From assembly GCA_003024985.2 (NCBI GenBank), contig PXIH01S0000052.1: 15,755 nucleotides of DNA; one strand, 5' to 3'. Positions 1-7,354 of this stretch are shown here, in pieces. Under the pieces are notes generated by a model. It saw nothing but the letters and a program-made list of their open reading frames with translations. It had not been told where the DNA came from and ran no database searches. The position numbers were made by a program, and so were the translations under genes. The stretch is from Euperipatoides rowelli. Its lineage: Eukaryota > Onychophora > Udeonychophora > Euonychophora > Peripatopsidae. How positions within the stretch are numbered: the stretch's first letter is position 1; every line of letters begins with the position of its first letter.

Positions 1-1452
1 AATCTTTACCAAATAAAGGTGATATTTTCACACTGTGCGATACATAGGTTAGTATAGACTAGATTTTTTTTATTATTGAAGGGAATTTCACCCTTTCAAA
101 TATATTTTATTAATAAATAACAAACACCAAGTAATATAATTACAAAATCAATATAAAGTAGTCTAGCCTAATACAAAATCAAATTTTTGAAAATTTCCAA
201 TTTATTTTTCCAAAACAATTTGGTGAACGTGTGTTTTTATTTTGTGTGTGTCTGAGCAGTGAGCACGGAACAGAAAATCGTTTCCAGTTTTATTTATCCT
301 TAGTAACATTTTATTGTAAATCGATTCTTTCCTTTTTTTTTTTTATGATAAATAAAGTACCGTTATAGAATAATTAGATTAATGCCATAGTGAAATACCG
401 GTACTGTATTTAGCCCTATTTCACATTTGTGATATTTATTGTGTATATACTGTATACCGGTATAGCCTATTCATTATGTAGGCCTACTGTATATTTTTTA
501 AATTTTTATTTAATTTTTTTTTGTTTACTTTTGATGATACAGATACAATTCATTATTCATGTATAATTGTTTTGTGGTTAATAAAATTTGATTTTTGGGA
601 TTATATACAAATGTATTCGTTTCGAATTTTGATGTATCTTTATAGACTAGTTTACTTTTTTTTTTTTAATGTGTTTATCTCATTTATTTGATAACGAATA
701 CGAAATGCTGGAAATATATAGATCTGGAGGTTCCCCAATTTGACAGTTATATTGTAGATGAAAAAGCTAATAAATATTATTTAGGTAAGAGTGGGGGGGG
801 GTCTTTTTCGTATTGGACTTGTCTTCCTCTCTAAATCCTCTTCAGACTGACACCCGATATACTATACTTTTATTATTAGTAATCTAAAACAAAATTAGCT
901 GTTCATTTTTAATAATTTATATGACTATCTCTTATTGTTTGGTGATAAGTAAATAAAGCATAAACAATGCTTAGCTTAAAAAAAAAATATGGCTAGCACA
1001 AATTTTTAATTACAAATAAATGAATAAATCCAGTGTTTATATTTCCCGATACATAGATATAATTAAAGGAAATCAATAAGTGATAGTATTCAGAAAATAA
1101 CGTCAACTAAAAACCATGTACGCTAACATACGGTAAATGCACAAAGCAGTTTACCTTATTTGGTACTGTAATCATACTACTCGGACTCGTTTAGTAAACA
1201 TCCGTCAAAATATTACGTAGTAGGTAAGTAGGCTATATCCCTGACAATGGTAAGAATATGTTTCTCAGCCAAAAGCTGTACAAAGGAAAAAAATATATAA
1301 ATATACAATGTAAATATTAGTCTATTGCCTATAATAATAGCATACTGTATATACCACGTAGCCTAAATAAAACTGATAAGAAAAAGATTGGACAAAAGGC
1401 AGGACCTCATCCAGCTGACTTGCCAGTGAAAGTTTGGCGATCATCCATCTAC
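1..1452. other. AT-rich upstream flank, no gene seen
   Basis: This stretch consists of AT-rich sequence with many A and T runs, for example near 334-343 and 658-668, and a 9-base G run at 793-801. I found no reading frame that looks coding. It carries five copies of the TACTGTA heptamer (402, 448, 485, 1164, 1343), two TACCGGTA palindromes (396-403 and 455-462) and one TAGGCCTA (479-486). A somewhat GC-richer patch from about 1395 to 1450 leads into the TATA box at 1453. A good-looking splice donor (GGTAAGTA near 1223) has no recognisable partner exon. Confidence 0.6.
453..464. repeat. 12-bp perfect palindrome TATACCGGTATA
   Basis: The sequence is its own reverse complement. It directly follows and overlaps a TACTGTA heptamer (448-454) and contains the TACCGGTA octamer that also occurs at 396, 9858 and 13630. 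It belongs to the dispersed palindromic motif set discussed in the findings. Confidence 0.7.
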
Positions 1453-1460
1453 TATAAAAG
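1453..1460 (+). promoter_or_regulatory. Canonical TATA box, possible alternative upstream promoter
   Basis: TATAAAAG matches the TATA consensus exactly and lies in a patch less AT-rich than its surroundings. It would place a start site near 1483 and a leader of about 600 nt for the BTG gene. No good initiator stands at that position. The E-box, CRE-like and AP-1 cluster further downstream would then lie inside the transcript. I therefore rank it below the promoter at 1610-1734, but it could be an alternative start. Confidence 0.35.
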
Positions 1461-1609
1461 GGTCTCTGCTAATAAGTAGTTAGAAATATCACTAATCATT
1501 TCCAAGATTCGTAGTTTATTTTTAATCAAATAAGAAACGCAGTAATTTATCAAGCTTTAAATCGAAATGCATTTACCATAATATGACTTGTTTTGTTCTA
1601 GAAAGCGCG

Positions 1610-1734
1610 ATCACGTGATTACTGTATATTCATTTCCTTGAAATCTTATTGGCCCTTCCGTGTGACATCATCTAGTCGAAGGAGGTTGACTGACTCATAC
1701 AAAAGCGTAGACGAAAAAGTACATTATTTCAGTA
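1610..1734 (+). promoter_or_regulatory. Probable BTG core and proximal promoter (E-box, CCAAT, CRE-like, AP-1, TATA-like, Inr)
   Basis: Six recognisable elements occur in order within 125 bp. They are a palindromic E-box ATCACGTGAT (1610-1619), an inverted CCAAT box ATTGG (1648-1652), TGACATCA one base from the CRE consensus (1663-1670), a perfect AP-1/TRE site TGACTCA (1691-1697), a TATA-like TACAAAAG (1698-1705) and an initiator-like TCAGTA (1729-1734). Taking A1731 as +1, the TATA-like box begins at -33, close to the usual spacing. Mammalian BTG2 (TIS21/PC3) is induced by phorbol ester and growth factors, the kind of signal that AP-1 and CRE sites carry. The element matches are seen directly; their use as a promoter for the gene at 2088 is inferred from spacing and orientation. 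Confidence 0.5.
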
Positions 1735-1836
1735 GAGCCAGCGTTAAGAACGGGGAGTTGTGGTACGACCAGCTGGAAAAGGCCTAGCCTAGCCTTGTGT
1801 ACATTTGGAAGTTTCTAGTAGTAGGAGACCATCTGG

Positions 1837-1995
1837 ATGAAGACGTGGACATTTAACTATCAAGGCTTTTTTTTAAAAAACTCTGAAATTCATAAAATAT
1901 TAGTGAAGAAGAACAAAGGAAATTCAAACTTCATGAACGTAAAAAAAAAATCGCCATTACTAAACTTTTGTATTCAACTAGAAATCATCGCCTAA
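1837..1995 (+). CDS. Upstream ORF of 52 codons in the probable BTG leader
   Basis: Between the inferred start site near 1731 and the BTG start codon there are only two ATGs, and both are in this frame (1837 and 1933). The frame runs ATG AAG ACG TGG to TAA at 1993-1995 and ends 92 nt before the main ATG. Its predicted peptide starts MKTWTFNYQG and is Lys/Asn/Ile-rich with no recognisable domain. The first ATG has a weak context (T at -3, A at +4), so leaky scanning would be expected. An 8-T/6-A stretch (1867-1880) and a 10-A run (1941-1950) make the frame sensitive to indels and sequencing error. If translated, it probably dampens BTG translation rather than making a functional protein. It may also be a chance frame. 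Confidence 0.3.
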   Translation: MKTWTFNYQGFFLKNSEIHKILVKKNKGNSNFMNVKKKSPLLNFCIQLEIIA

Positions 1996-2087
1996 ACATT
2001 ATTGAAAAGGTGAACAATCAGGTTTAATATAGCGTCCATCAAAATTATTATAAATTTGTATATAATCTAGAGACTTTTACTGTTGAA

Positions 2088-2546
2088 ATGAGACTGGAAA
2101 TAAAAAGTGCTGTGAACTTCCTGACGGCTTTACTGCGTACTGGTCAGGTTCGCGAAGACAAGTTGGAGTTTTTTAGTCTTAAACTTCAAGAAGTACTTGG
2201 AAATCATTATCGACACCATTGGTTTCCAGAAAAACCGTTCAAAGGGAGTGCCTATAGATGTATTAGAATCAACCACAAAATGGATCCTTTAGTTGCAGAA
2301 GCGGGTCAAGCTTGTGGCTTCAACGAGTCTATGCTGTTTAGCATATTACCGTATGAATTAACGCTATGGATCGACCCCTGTGAAGTTTCTTATAGGATTG
2401 GTGAAAATGGTAGTGTTTGTGTTCTTCTAGACTCCAAATCAAAATCCATGGAACGGTATAGTAGTGCTGCTACGTCCTGTAAGGAAGCCTATTCAGGACT
2501 CAGTGAAAGTATTAATATGAAATTTTCGGCGGTGGTATCTAGCTGA
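2088..2546 (+). CDS. BTG: BTG1/BTG2-like anti-proliferative protein (APRO domain), complete and intronless
   Basis: This 152-residue protein has the whole BTG/Tob (APRO) domain. Box A covers about residues 41-62 (YRHHWFPEKP, then YRCIRINHKM). Box B covers about 87-113 (LPYELTLWIDP, then SYRIGENGSVCVL). Tyr56 and Trp94 align with Tyr65 and Trp103 of human BTG2, residues needed to bind the CAF1/CNOT7 deadenylase, so binding is probably retained. An LxxLL motif (LTALL) is at 12-16. Family members recruit CCR4-NOT to shorten mRNA tails and restrain proliferation, in nucleus and cytoplasm. The length is near human BTG2 (158) and BTG1 (171), and there is no long Tob tail or PAM2 motif. The C-terminus keeps a TSCKE segment and ends VVSS, but box C, the PABPC1/PRMT1-binding part, is hard to recognise. 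The start is secure: an in-frame TAA at 2025-2027 precedes it with no ATG between, and -3 is G. Vertebrate BTG1/2 coding regions are, as I recall, split by one intron; this one is not. Confidence 0.95.
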   Translation: MRLEIKSAVNFLTALLRTGQVREDKLEFFSLKLQEVLGNHYRHHWFPEKPFKGSAYRCIRINHKMDPLVAEAGQACGFNESMLFSILPYELTLWIDPCEVSYRIGENGSVCVLLDSKSKSMERYSSAATSCKEAYSGLSESINMKFSAVVSS

Positions 2547-2654
2547 ATATTTAAGCTGTGTTGTACCTACAACTCTACCTTTGTACAGATTTGTTTATTA
2601 TTGACTTGTATCAATAGAGGAATAACAAAAAGGGACCAACTATTTTCTTAAAAA

Positions 2655-2660
2655 AATAAA
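2655..2660 (+). terminator. Possible proximal poly(A) signal AATAAA
   Basis: The hexamer lies about 110 nt after the BTG stop codon. The next 40 bases are A-rich and lack a clear GU- or U-rich downstream element, so use of this signal is doubtful. If used, it would give a very short 3' UTR without the inverted repeat at 2739-2810 or the AU-rich element at 3510. Confidence 0.2.
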
Positions 2661-2738
2661 TACTTAAAAAATAAGAGAAAAAAAACCTAAAGGAAATGAC
2701 CGGACTGGCTACGGCATCATGATCCAAAATTGCTAAAA

Positions 2739-2810
2739 GAANTCGAGAAGATCTTGTAAAAAGCTCGTTTTTTTATATACAGTATATATATTTTTAAACT
2801 TCTCGATTTC
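2739..2810. repeat. 12-bp inverted repeat with 48-nt loop in the BTG 3' region
   Basis: GAANTCGAGAAG (2739-2750) pairs with CTTCTCGATTTC (2799-2810). The unresolved base at 2742 would complete the pairing if it is A; the other eleven positions pair perfectly. The intervening 48 nt contain a T run and a TACAGTATATATA stretch. In the transcript this would be a stem-loop about 190 nt after the stop codon. It could be a chance repeat, though its arms are richer in G and C than their surroundings. Confidence 0.5.
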
Positions 2811-3176
2811 ATTTATGCATTTTATCGAAAATACTTAAACATTGGATTCGACCTGGACCGCCAACCAAAAATGCTCCGTTATGTTCATTCAGTATTTTAA
2901 AACCATCTTGATCTGATAGTAAGCTTTGCCATTTATTATTTTTCCTTTTATTTTATAAACCTATCGTCGTTTCAAAATTTAACATGGCTGCAATTTTTTT
3001 CTCTTTGTTATGAATAACTTGCCCTGCCTTACAGAAACTTATTTCTCTTATTTTTGGATGTAAAATTTGTAAAGTAAAATGTAATGTACAAAGGTTTTTT
3101 GTTTGTACAGTAAACTACCATGCACCAAAAATTTTTTTTTTTTCATATTAGTTTTCCTTTTATTTTATTTTGTAAA

Positions 3177-3182
3177 AATAAA
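3177..3182 (+). terminator. Possible poly(A) signal AATAAA
   Basis: The hexamer is followed within 30 nt by a T-rich stretch and a CA-like cleavage context near 3200, which is a reasonable layout. It would give a 3' UTR of about 650 nt. AATAAA is common by chance in sequence this AT-rich. Confidence 0.3.
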
Positions 3183-3509
3183 AAAAAGAACAATTTTTTC
3201 AGCATAATATGTATTTTATATATTTATTTACATTTATTTTAAATGGGTTTATTTAAAGCAAAGATCATTAATATTTGCCCTTCTAAACATATGCTGTAGT
3301 TTAAGTTATTTGATAAGAAATAATGCAGGTTACAACATGTTCTGTACGAACCTTAAGGAAGACTTGCCCATAATGCAAACAAAACATTTGCGGTTCTCTA
3401 TTTTTAGCAACGACGTCATTTGAAAACAATCCCATCTACTGTACATTATTATATCCTATTTTATAGTTGCCATAGAATTTAAAAATGTAGAACAATTGAG
3501 TTTTTGAGA

Positions 3510-3524
3510 ATTTATTTATTTATT
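3510..3524 (+). promoter_or_regulatory. AU-rich element candidate (three overlapping ATTTA)
   Basis: ATTTATTTATTTATT contains three overlapping ATTTA pentamers (3510-3514, 3514-3518, 3518-3522) and the nonamer TTATTTATT (3512-3520), the classic destabilising AU-rich element core. It lies about 965 nt past the BTG stop and would act only if the transcript runs to a distal signal such as 3819. BTG2-type mRNAs are short-lived and such elements fit. In this base composition chance is a serious alternative. Confidence 0.3.
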
Positions 3525-3818
3525 GTTGGTAAAATTTAAAGCAAAATTTACTTCTAAATAATTATTTATTTTCTGAATTGGGTGGGGTTTTTTTCCCTGG
3601 GAAACTTTGTTAAATATAAAGTATACAGTATTTACTATATATTTTTTCAAATTAACTATTTCTAAGTAGTTATTAGTCATCTGGTTTTTCAAGATTTTTT
3701 TTTATTCAAACCCCTTGAAGGTAAAATAAATTAGATCACAACACGAATACAGTAGATGTGACCTAGAATAAGTAGATAAAACTGGAAATTAATTTCACAC
3801 CCCCTCATAAATGCATTT

Positions 3819-3824
3819 AATAAA
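3819..3824 (+). terminator. Possible distal poly(A) signal AATAAA
   Basis: The hexamer is followed by TATTTT, then TTGTAA and a long T run from about 3847, a plausible GU/U-rich downstream region. Using it would give a 3' UTR of about 1.3 kb that includes the AU-rich element at 3510. Confidence 0.25.
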
Positions 3825-4578
3825 TATTTTAAATTATACTTGTAATTTTTTTTTAAATAACAACTATAATAGCCGATATTTTTGTAAGTTCTATTTTTTT
3901 TTTCAATTTAAAGTTTGAATTTATCTACATTATATACTGTAGCATTCAATTCTTTGTAAAATTATGACTGTTTTATTATTAATTTAATTTTGAATTGACT
4001 TGAAATATAGTTGAATATCAAGTTACAGTATAAGAGAAATTCATAGTTGGCTAGGCCTACCATATACAGTATGTTTTTTAAATCCGCGTATTCGGATTTG
4101 TAACAAGTTAAAAAACATACATGATTAGCTTTGTACCAATCAATATGTTAGATTTCTATATAATTTTTTCTGTCGTGTAAGAAAGGTATATTTTTCTACA
4201 TTTTATGCAAAATAATTTTAAATTACTTGTTTTGGTCTATAACCACTTAAGTTGAACGTAATTAATATTTTTTTTCTTGTCTAACCTAGTAAATATTTTT
4301 ATAGAATTAGACATTAATTTTTTTTTCTTTTTTATTTAATGCAGTGGATTTCCATAGATTTAGGCATTAATTTAATGTAGCCTATTATTTCTGTGCATTA
4401 CTTATTTTGAATTCATTATTTTTGTTAATATGTGTTATGTATAGTGTTTATAAATTAATTTATTTTAAAAGAATTGTGTACCAAATTTAGATGATGAAAA
4501 AAAACTTGCCTGCCTTTGTTATATAAGCAATATAAAGATGTGTCTCAATGTTAAGGCCTACAGTATGTACTGTAAATG

Positions 4579-4602
4579 CATGTACAGTATATACTGTACA
4601 TG
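4579..4602. repeat. 24-bp perfect palindrome abutting the hAT insertion
   Basis: Positions 4579-4590 are the exact reverse complement of 4591-4602, centred on GTATATAC. The arms contain TACAGTA (4583-4589) and TACTGTA (4592-4598). Its right edge overlaps the first four bases of the left target-site duplication (4599-4606) of the hAT element. It is the most perfect member of the dispersed TACAGTA-type palindromes in this window. Confidence 0.85.
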
Positions 4603-4606
4603 TAGG
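4599..4606. repeat. Left 8-bp target-site duplication of hAT element 1
   Basis: CATGTAGG directly precedes the terminal CAGGGCC of the element and is repeated exactly at 5123-5130. Eight-base duplications are the hallmark of hAT transposition. Confidence 0.9.
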
Positions 4607-5122
4607 CAGGGCCATCTTATCCATTAGGCACTATAGGCACTGTGCCTAGGGCCTATAAAAATAATGCAAAATTAAAGAAATTTATATAATGAATGGAAAA
4701 AATCTTGTGAAGAAAAATGAAATATATTTAATTATATAATTAATTAAGAATTCTTAATTATTTTTTAAAAAATAATATATTTGGTACACTTCACTTGGTA
4801 ATTTTATCATTATCGATAACCGAAAAAATGGCATTACAGATTATCGAATCGGTAAAATGTTCAACCCTAATTAATTATTATTATACTTAAATCTAAGCGT
4901 CTTAGTATTTCAGTTTGAAATACCTTATTGGTTTTGTTTTTGGATTTCAAAAGAAATAACTGGAAAATTGGAAAGGGTCATATTTTTGTTAGCTTCTTAT
5001 CATCATGAAAAATTTAAAATATTATACTATCGAATATTTCAATATTTAAGCAAAAGTTGTTGTTAAAAGGGCCTACAAAATTTTAGGTGTCTAGGGCCTA
5101 CGAATGTGTTAAGACGGCCCTG
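4607..5122. mobile_element. Non-autonomous hAT transposon, 516 bp, with 13-bp TIRs and perfect 8-bp TSD
   Basis: The left end CAGGGCCATCTTA (4607-4619) and the reverse complement of the right end (5110-5122, CAGGGCCGTCTTA) differ at one position. Both are flanked by CATGTAGG (4599-4606 and 5123-5130). Subterminal CTAGGGCCTA occurs at 4646-4655 and again, in the same orientation, at 5091-5100. The left end also has an AGGCAC/GTGCCT hairpin (4635-4647). The interior is AT-rich, with two 20-bp palindromes (4741-4760 and 4757-4776). There is no open frame large enough for a transposase, so it is a deletion derivative or MITE moved by a transposase made elsewhere. A stretch at 4812-4870 with TATCGATAACCGA and TATCGAATCGGT may be a nested remnant of another repeat. 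The perfect duplication and near-perfect ends suggest a fairly young insertion. Confidence 0.9.
4741..4776. repeat. Two overlapping 20-bp palindromes inside hAT element 1
   Basis: TAATTAAGAATTCTTAATTA (4741-4760) and ATTATTTTTTAAAAAATAAT (4757-4776) are each their own reverse complement and share four bases. They could extrude as cruciforms or fold as hairpins in RNA. They may have helped generate the internal deletion. Confidence 0.8.
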
Positions 5123-5130
5123 CATGTAGG
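5123..5130. repeat. Right 8-bp target-site duplication of hAT element 1
   Basis: This is an exact copy of CATGTAGG at 4599-4606. It continues into CCTACAGTA, so the pre-insertion site contained the palindrome TGTAGGCCTACA, now at 5125-5136. Confidence 0.9.
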
Positions 5131-6216
5131 CCTACAGTATATCGTATACTATATACAGTAAATTCTAGTATACAGTACTATATTACATAGTGTACTGTAC
5201 AAATTGCTTTGCTTATATACACTTGTTTTTAAACTATTCTTATTTCTTATTTAACGAATTAAAATTGGTTTCTGTTACTGTACACTTGATAGATTTAGCC
5301 TACATAAATCAGGGCTTAACAAAAACTAAGAAAAATTACCAGCTTGATTGACTTTTGTTGATTATTTTTAAATTTATTTAAAAGATTGCATAAATATAGT
5401 AGACCAAATTTTATAGTAGGGTTATCAAAAATTATATTTGCCTTTTAATCTATATATATATACAATAATTCAATATATATTAGCCTTAGTGTTATAATTA
5501 AGATTAGGCAAAAATTTAATTTTTCTCAATTTATAAAAATGTATTCAAAATGTGTTGATTGAATGAACTGCCATGTTGAAATTTTTTGGATTATGCGTGG
5601 CTTGTGTTTTCATGATTTTATCAATTAAGGGCACAGTAGCCTAACTAGATAGTTGATCTTTCTATATGTTTAAAACAAACTCAAAATTTCACAGTTTTTT
5701 TTATCTATTAACACAGCAATTGGCTATAATTGGTTAATGTTTAAAATATATAGTGAACTTGGTGAAATAACGAAATGGTCGGCTGAACTTAGTCTAATCT
5801 GTTTATTAGACGAACAATAATTAGTACAAAACAGCAACTCACTTTTATATAGAAATAAAACGTAACCACTAAGCCCCATATTTAACAATTCAATATAACC
5901 AGTACTAGAGGGGCGGTACACACTCCTTAGATTTCTCTCCGTCATTCCAGCTACAAAACTAAATATGAAAATTCGCTGAAATGACTTTCCGAGTTAGAAA
6001 CGGAATAATGTATGCAACACTTCAATAACCAAGCGTATACAAATAATTTTTTTATGTGTAAGAGGGCGATTGCTTTGCACATTGTTAATCCGTGATTAAT
6101 TGAAATTAATTAATTCACATTATAAAATAACAGGCCACTTGAAGAAAGTGAATCATTGTAGCAGAATAAGGATAAATTATCAATTCACTGTAACAAGAAC
6201 CCTATACTGATGTAGA
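5131..6216. other. AT-rich stretch, no gene supported
   Basis: The TACAGTA cluster continues to 5282 (copies at 5133, 5154, 5171, 5193 and 5276) and then stops abruptly. A short TA repeat is at 5451-5462. A 73-codon minus-strand frame at 5724-5945 has no recognisable domain and I do not call it. A small imperfect inverted repeat, GTGATTAATT against AATTAATTCAC, lies at 6092-6118. Confidence 0.5.
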
Positions 6217-6354
6217 TTAAGGTTTAAAAATGGTAGGTTCTTCAACCATTGGATAATTGAAGGATTGTTTTCTGGCTACAAGATAGATCATTGGTGTAGC
6301 TGGGGGTAGGGCAGTAGTAGTGGCTGCTCCCTCTATTGTGCTAGAAGCGTCCAT
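6217..6354 (-). CDS. Small ORF of 45 codons with strong initiation context, function unknown
   Basis: On the minus strand, ATG at 6354-6352 sits in AGAAATGG, with A at -3 and G at +4, an optimal animal start context. An in-frame TAA lies three codons upstream, so the frame is complete as an unspliced unit. The peptide begins MDASSTIEG, has an Ala/Thr/Pro-rich middle (TALPPATP), a short hydrophobic MIYLVA stretch followed by RKQ, and ends EEPTIFKP. The frame is clearly richer in G and C than its surroundings. I recognise no family. It could be a genuine small protein, the first coding exon of a spliced minus-strand gene, or chance. Part of the region (6289-6306, plus strand) also resembles a decayed hAT end (GGTGTAGCTGGGGG), which argues for caution. 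Confidence 0.25.
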   Translation of the reverse strand: MDASSTIEGAATTTALPPATPMIYLVARKQSFNYPMVEEPTIFKP

Positions 6355-7354
6355 TTCTATTTAGATAGATGTTTTATTGACTTTGTAGGCTTTAGTCACG
6401 AACGTCTAGTTGTTTCGTTAACACCTTGTGTATTTCTCTGATAAAATAAGCGCAAGAGATTTGTGAAAATATAATTACAATGTACAAACCAGCGTTACCC
6501 CAAAAAAAACTATCAAAATCTTATGTTCTAAGGCATCTATTTTTTCCAGGTTTGCTCCACTCGTGTCAAAACTTCACTATGCCACAGGATACGATTTTTT
6601 GATGTTTGTCTATAATGTGGAAGATATGCAATCACTTTTTGTCTGCACATTTTTGCAGATGTTAGAATGATAAGCTTAGTAATGGTTAAACTATAATGGT
6701 AAATTCTCATTTAAAATAGTTAATAGTTTAGGTGATACTAATAATTTTCAGTAACTTATTTTAATTATTTATCCATTTAATATTTACGAGTTATTTCATC
6801 TCGGAAAATTGAGAGCGATTTCTATTTTCACCAAAAGTTGCAAATAAAAATATTTTGAATATAGTTTCACTATTCTAAAAACAAATACTTGAAATCATTA
6901 CTTGGGAAATAAATAAAAAAATATCTGCTGTACAGGAAATTATCTAAAATATAATAATTTCCTATGTAGCAGTAACATTTTTTTACAATGTTGTAGCCTA
7001 CATCCTTTAACCTTTTAGTTTTAAAGTTATATTTTGAGAAAAGTCTTGTTAAAAAAATGGAATTGCCAAGGCTTTCATTTAATCAATTTACTAATTGATT
7101 GACATGTTCAAATTCTCTTTACGATAAAATCTCAAAAGAAACAAAGAATATCTTAGATAAGAACAGATATAGGTAATCTGCTGACGCTTTACGATAAATT
7201 TTCACTTAAAGTGATAAAATGTTGACAAATAAAATGTCTGCTTTAAATTAAATCAATAATACACATTTATTTCATAAATAAGATTTTATTAGTAAGCCGA
7301 ACCTTCACCAATAGACAGTGTTGTTCAAAGTTCTTTGTTGCAATTAAAAGACTA
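6355..7354. other. AT-rich stretch, no gene seen
   Basis: No coding frame, RNA gene or transposon end could be supported. A short hairpin AATCAATT-TACT-AATTGATT is present at 7081-7100. The stretch is devoid of the TACAGTA heptamer that is common elsewhere in the window. Confidence 0.5.

Larger units (their letters stand above)
2547..4578. other. BTG 3' UTR and downstream AT-rich flank
   Basis: No other gene is seen here. The proximal part is presumably the BTG 3' untranslated region, although its end cannot be fixed from sequence. AATAAA hexamers occur at 2655-2660, 3177-3182 and 3819-3824. Long T runs are common, for example 3131-3143 and 3893-3903. Eight TACAGTA/TACTGTA heptamers are scattered from 2778 to 4071, and two more (4559, 4568) lead into the palindrome at 4579. 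An unresolved base N lies at 2742. I found no UGUANAUA Pumilio site in 2547-3820. Confidence 0.6.

Noticed and set aside
815-824. p53 half-site GGACTTGTCT upstream of BTG (BTG2 is a p53 target in mammals)
   Set aside because: It is a perfect half-site but has no adjacent second half. Single half-sites occur by chance several times in a window this size.
1221-1230. Strong splice donor GGTAAGTA, suggesting a non-coding first BTG exon
   Set aside because: No convincing acceptor with a pyrimidine tract lies between it and the BTG start codon, and the promoter at 1610-1734 is simpler.
5311-5395. CAGGGCTTAACA as another hAT-like left end with a CATAAAT repeat downstream
   Set aside because: The repeat is only seven bases and the supposed right end does not match the left in inverted orientation.
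5724-5945. 73-codon minus-strand frame beginning MTERNLRSVY
   Set aside because: No recognisable domain, no clear promoter or splice partner. A frame of this length is expected occasionally by chance in 15.7 kb, so I left it uncalled.
6281-6370. AGATAGAT direct repeats (6281-6288 and 6363-6370) around a hAT-end-like GGTGTAGCTGGGGG
   Set aside because: The right boundary shows no matching terminal inverted repeat and AGATAGAT is a simple sequence, so a complete 74-bp element is not supported.
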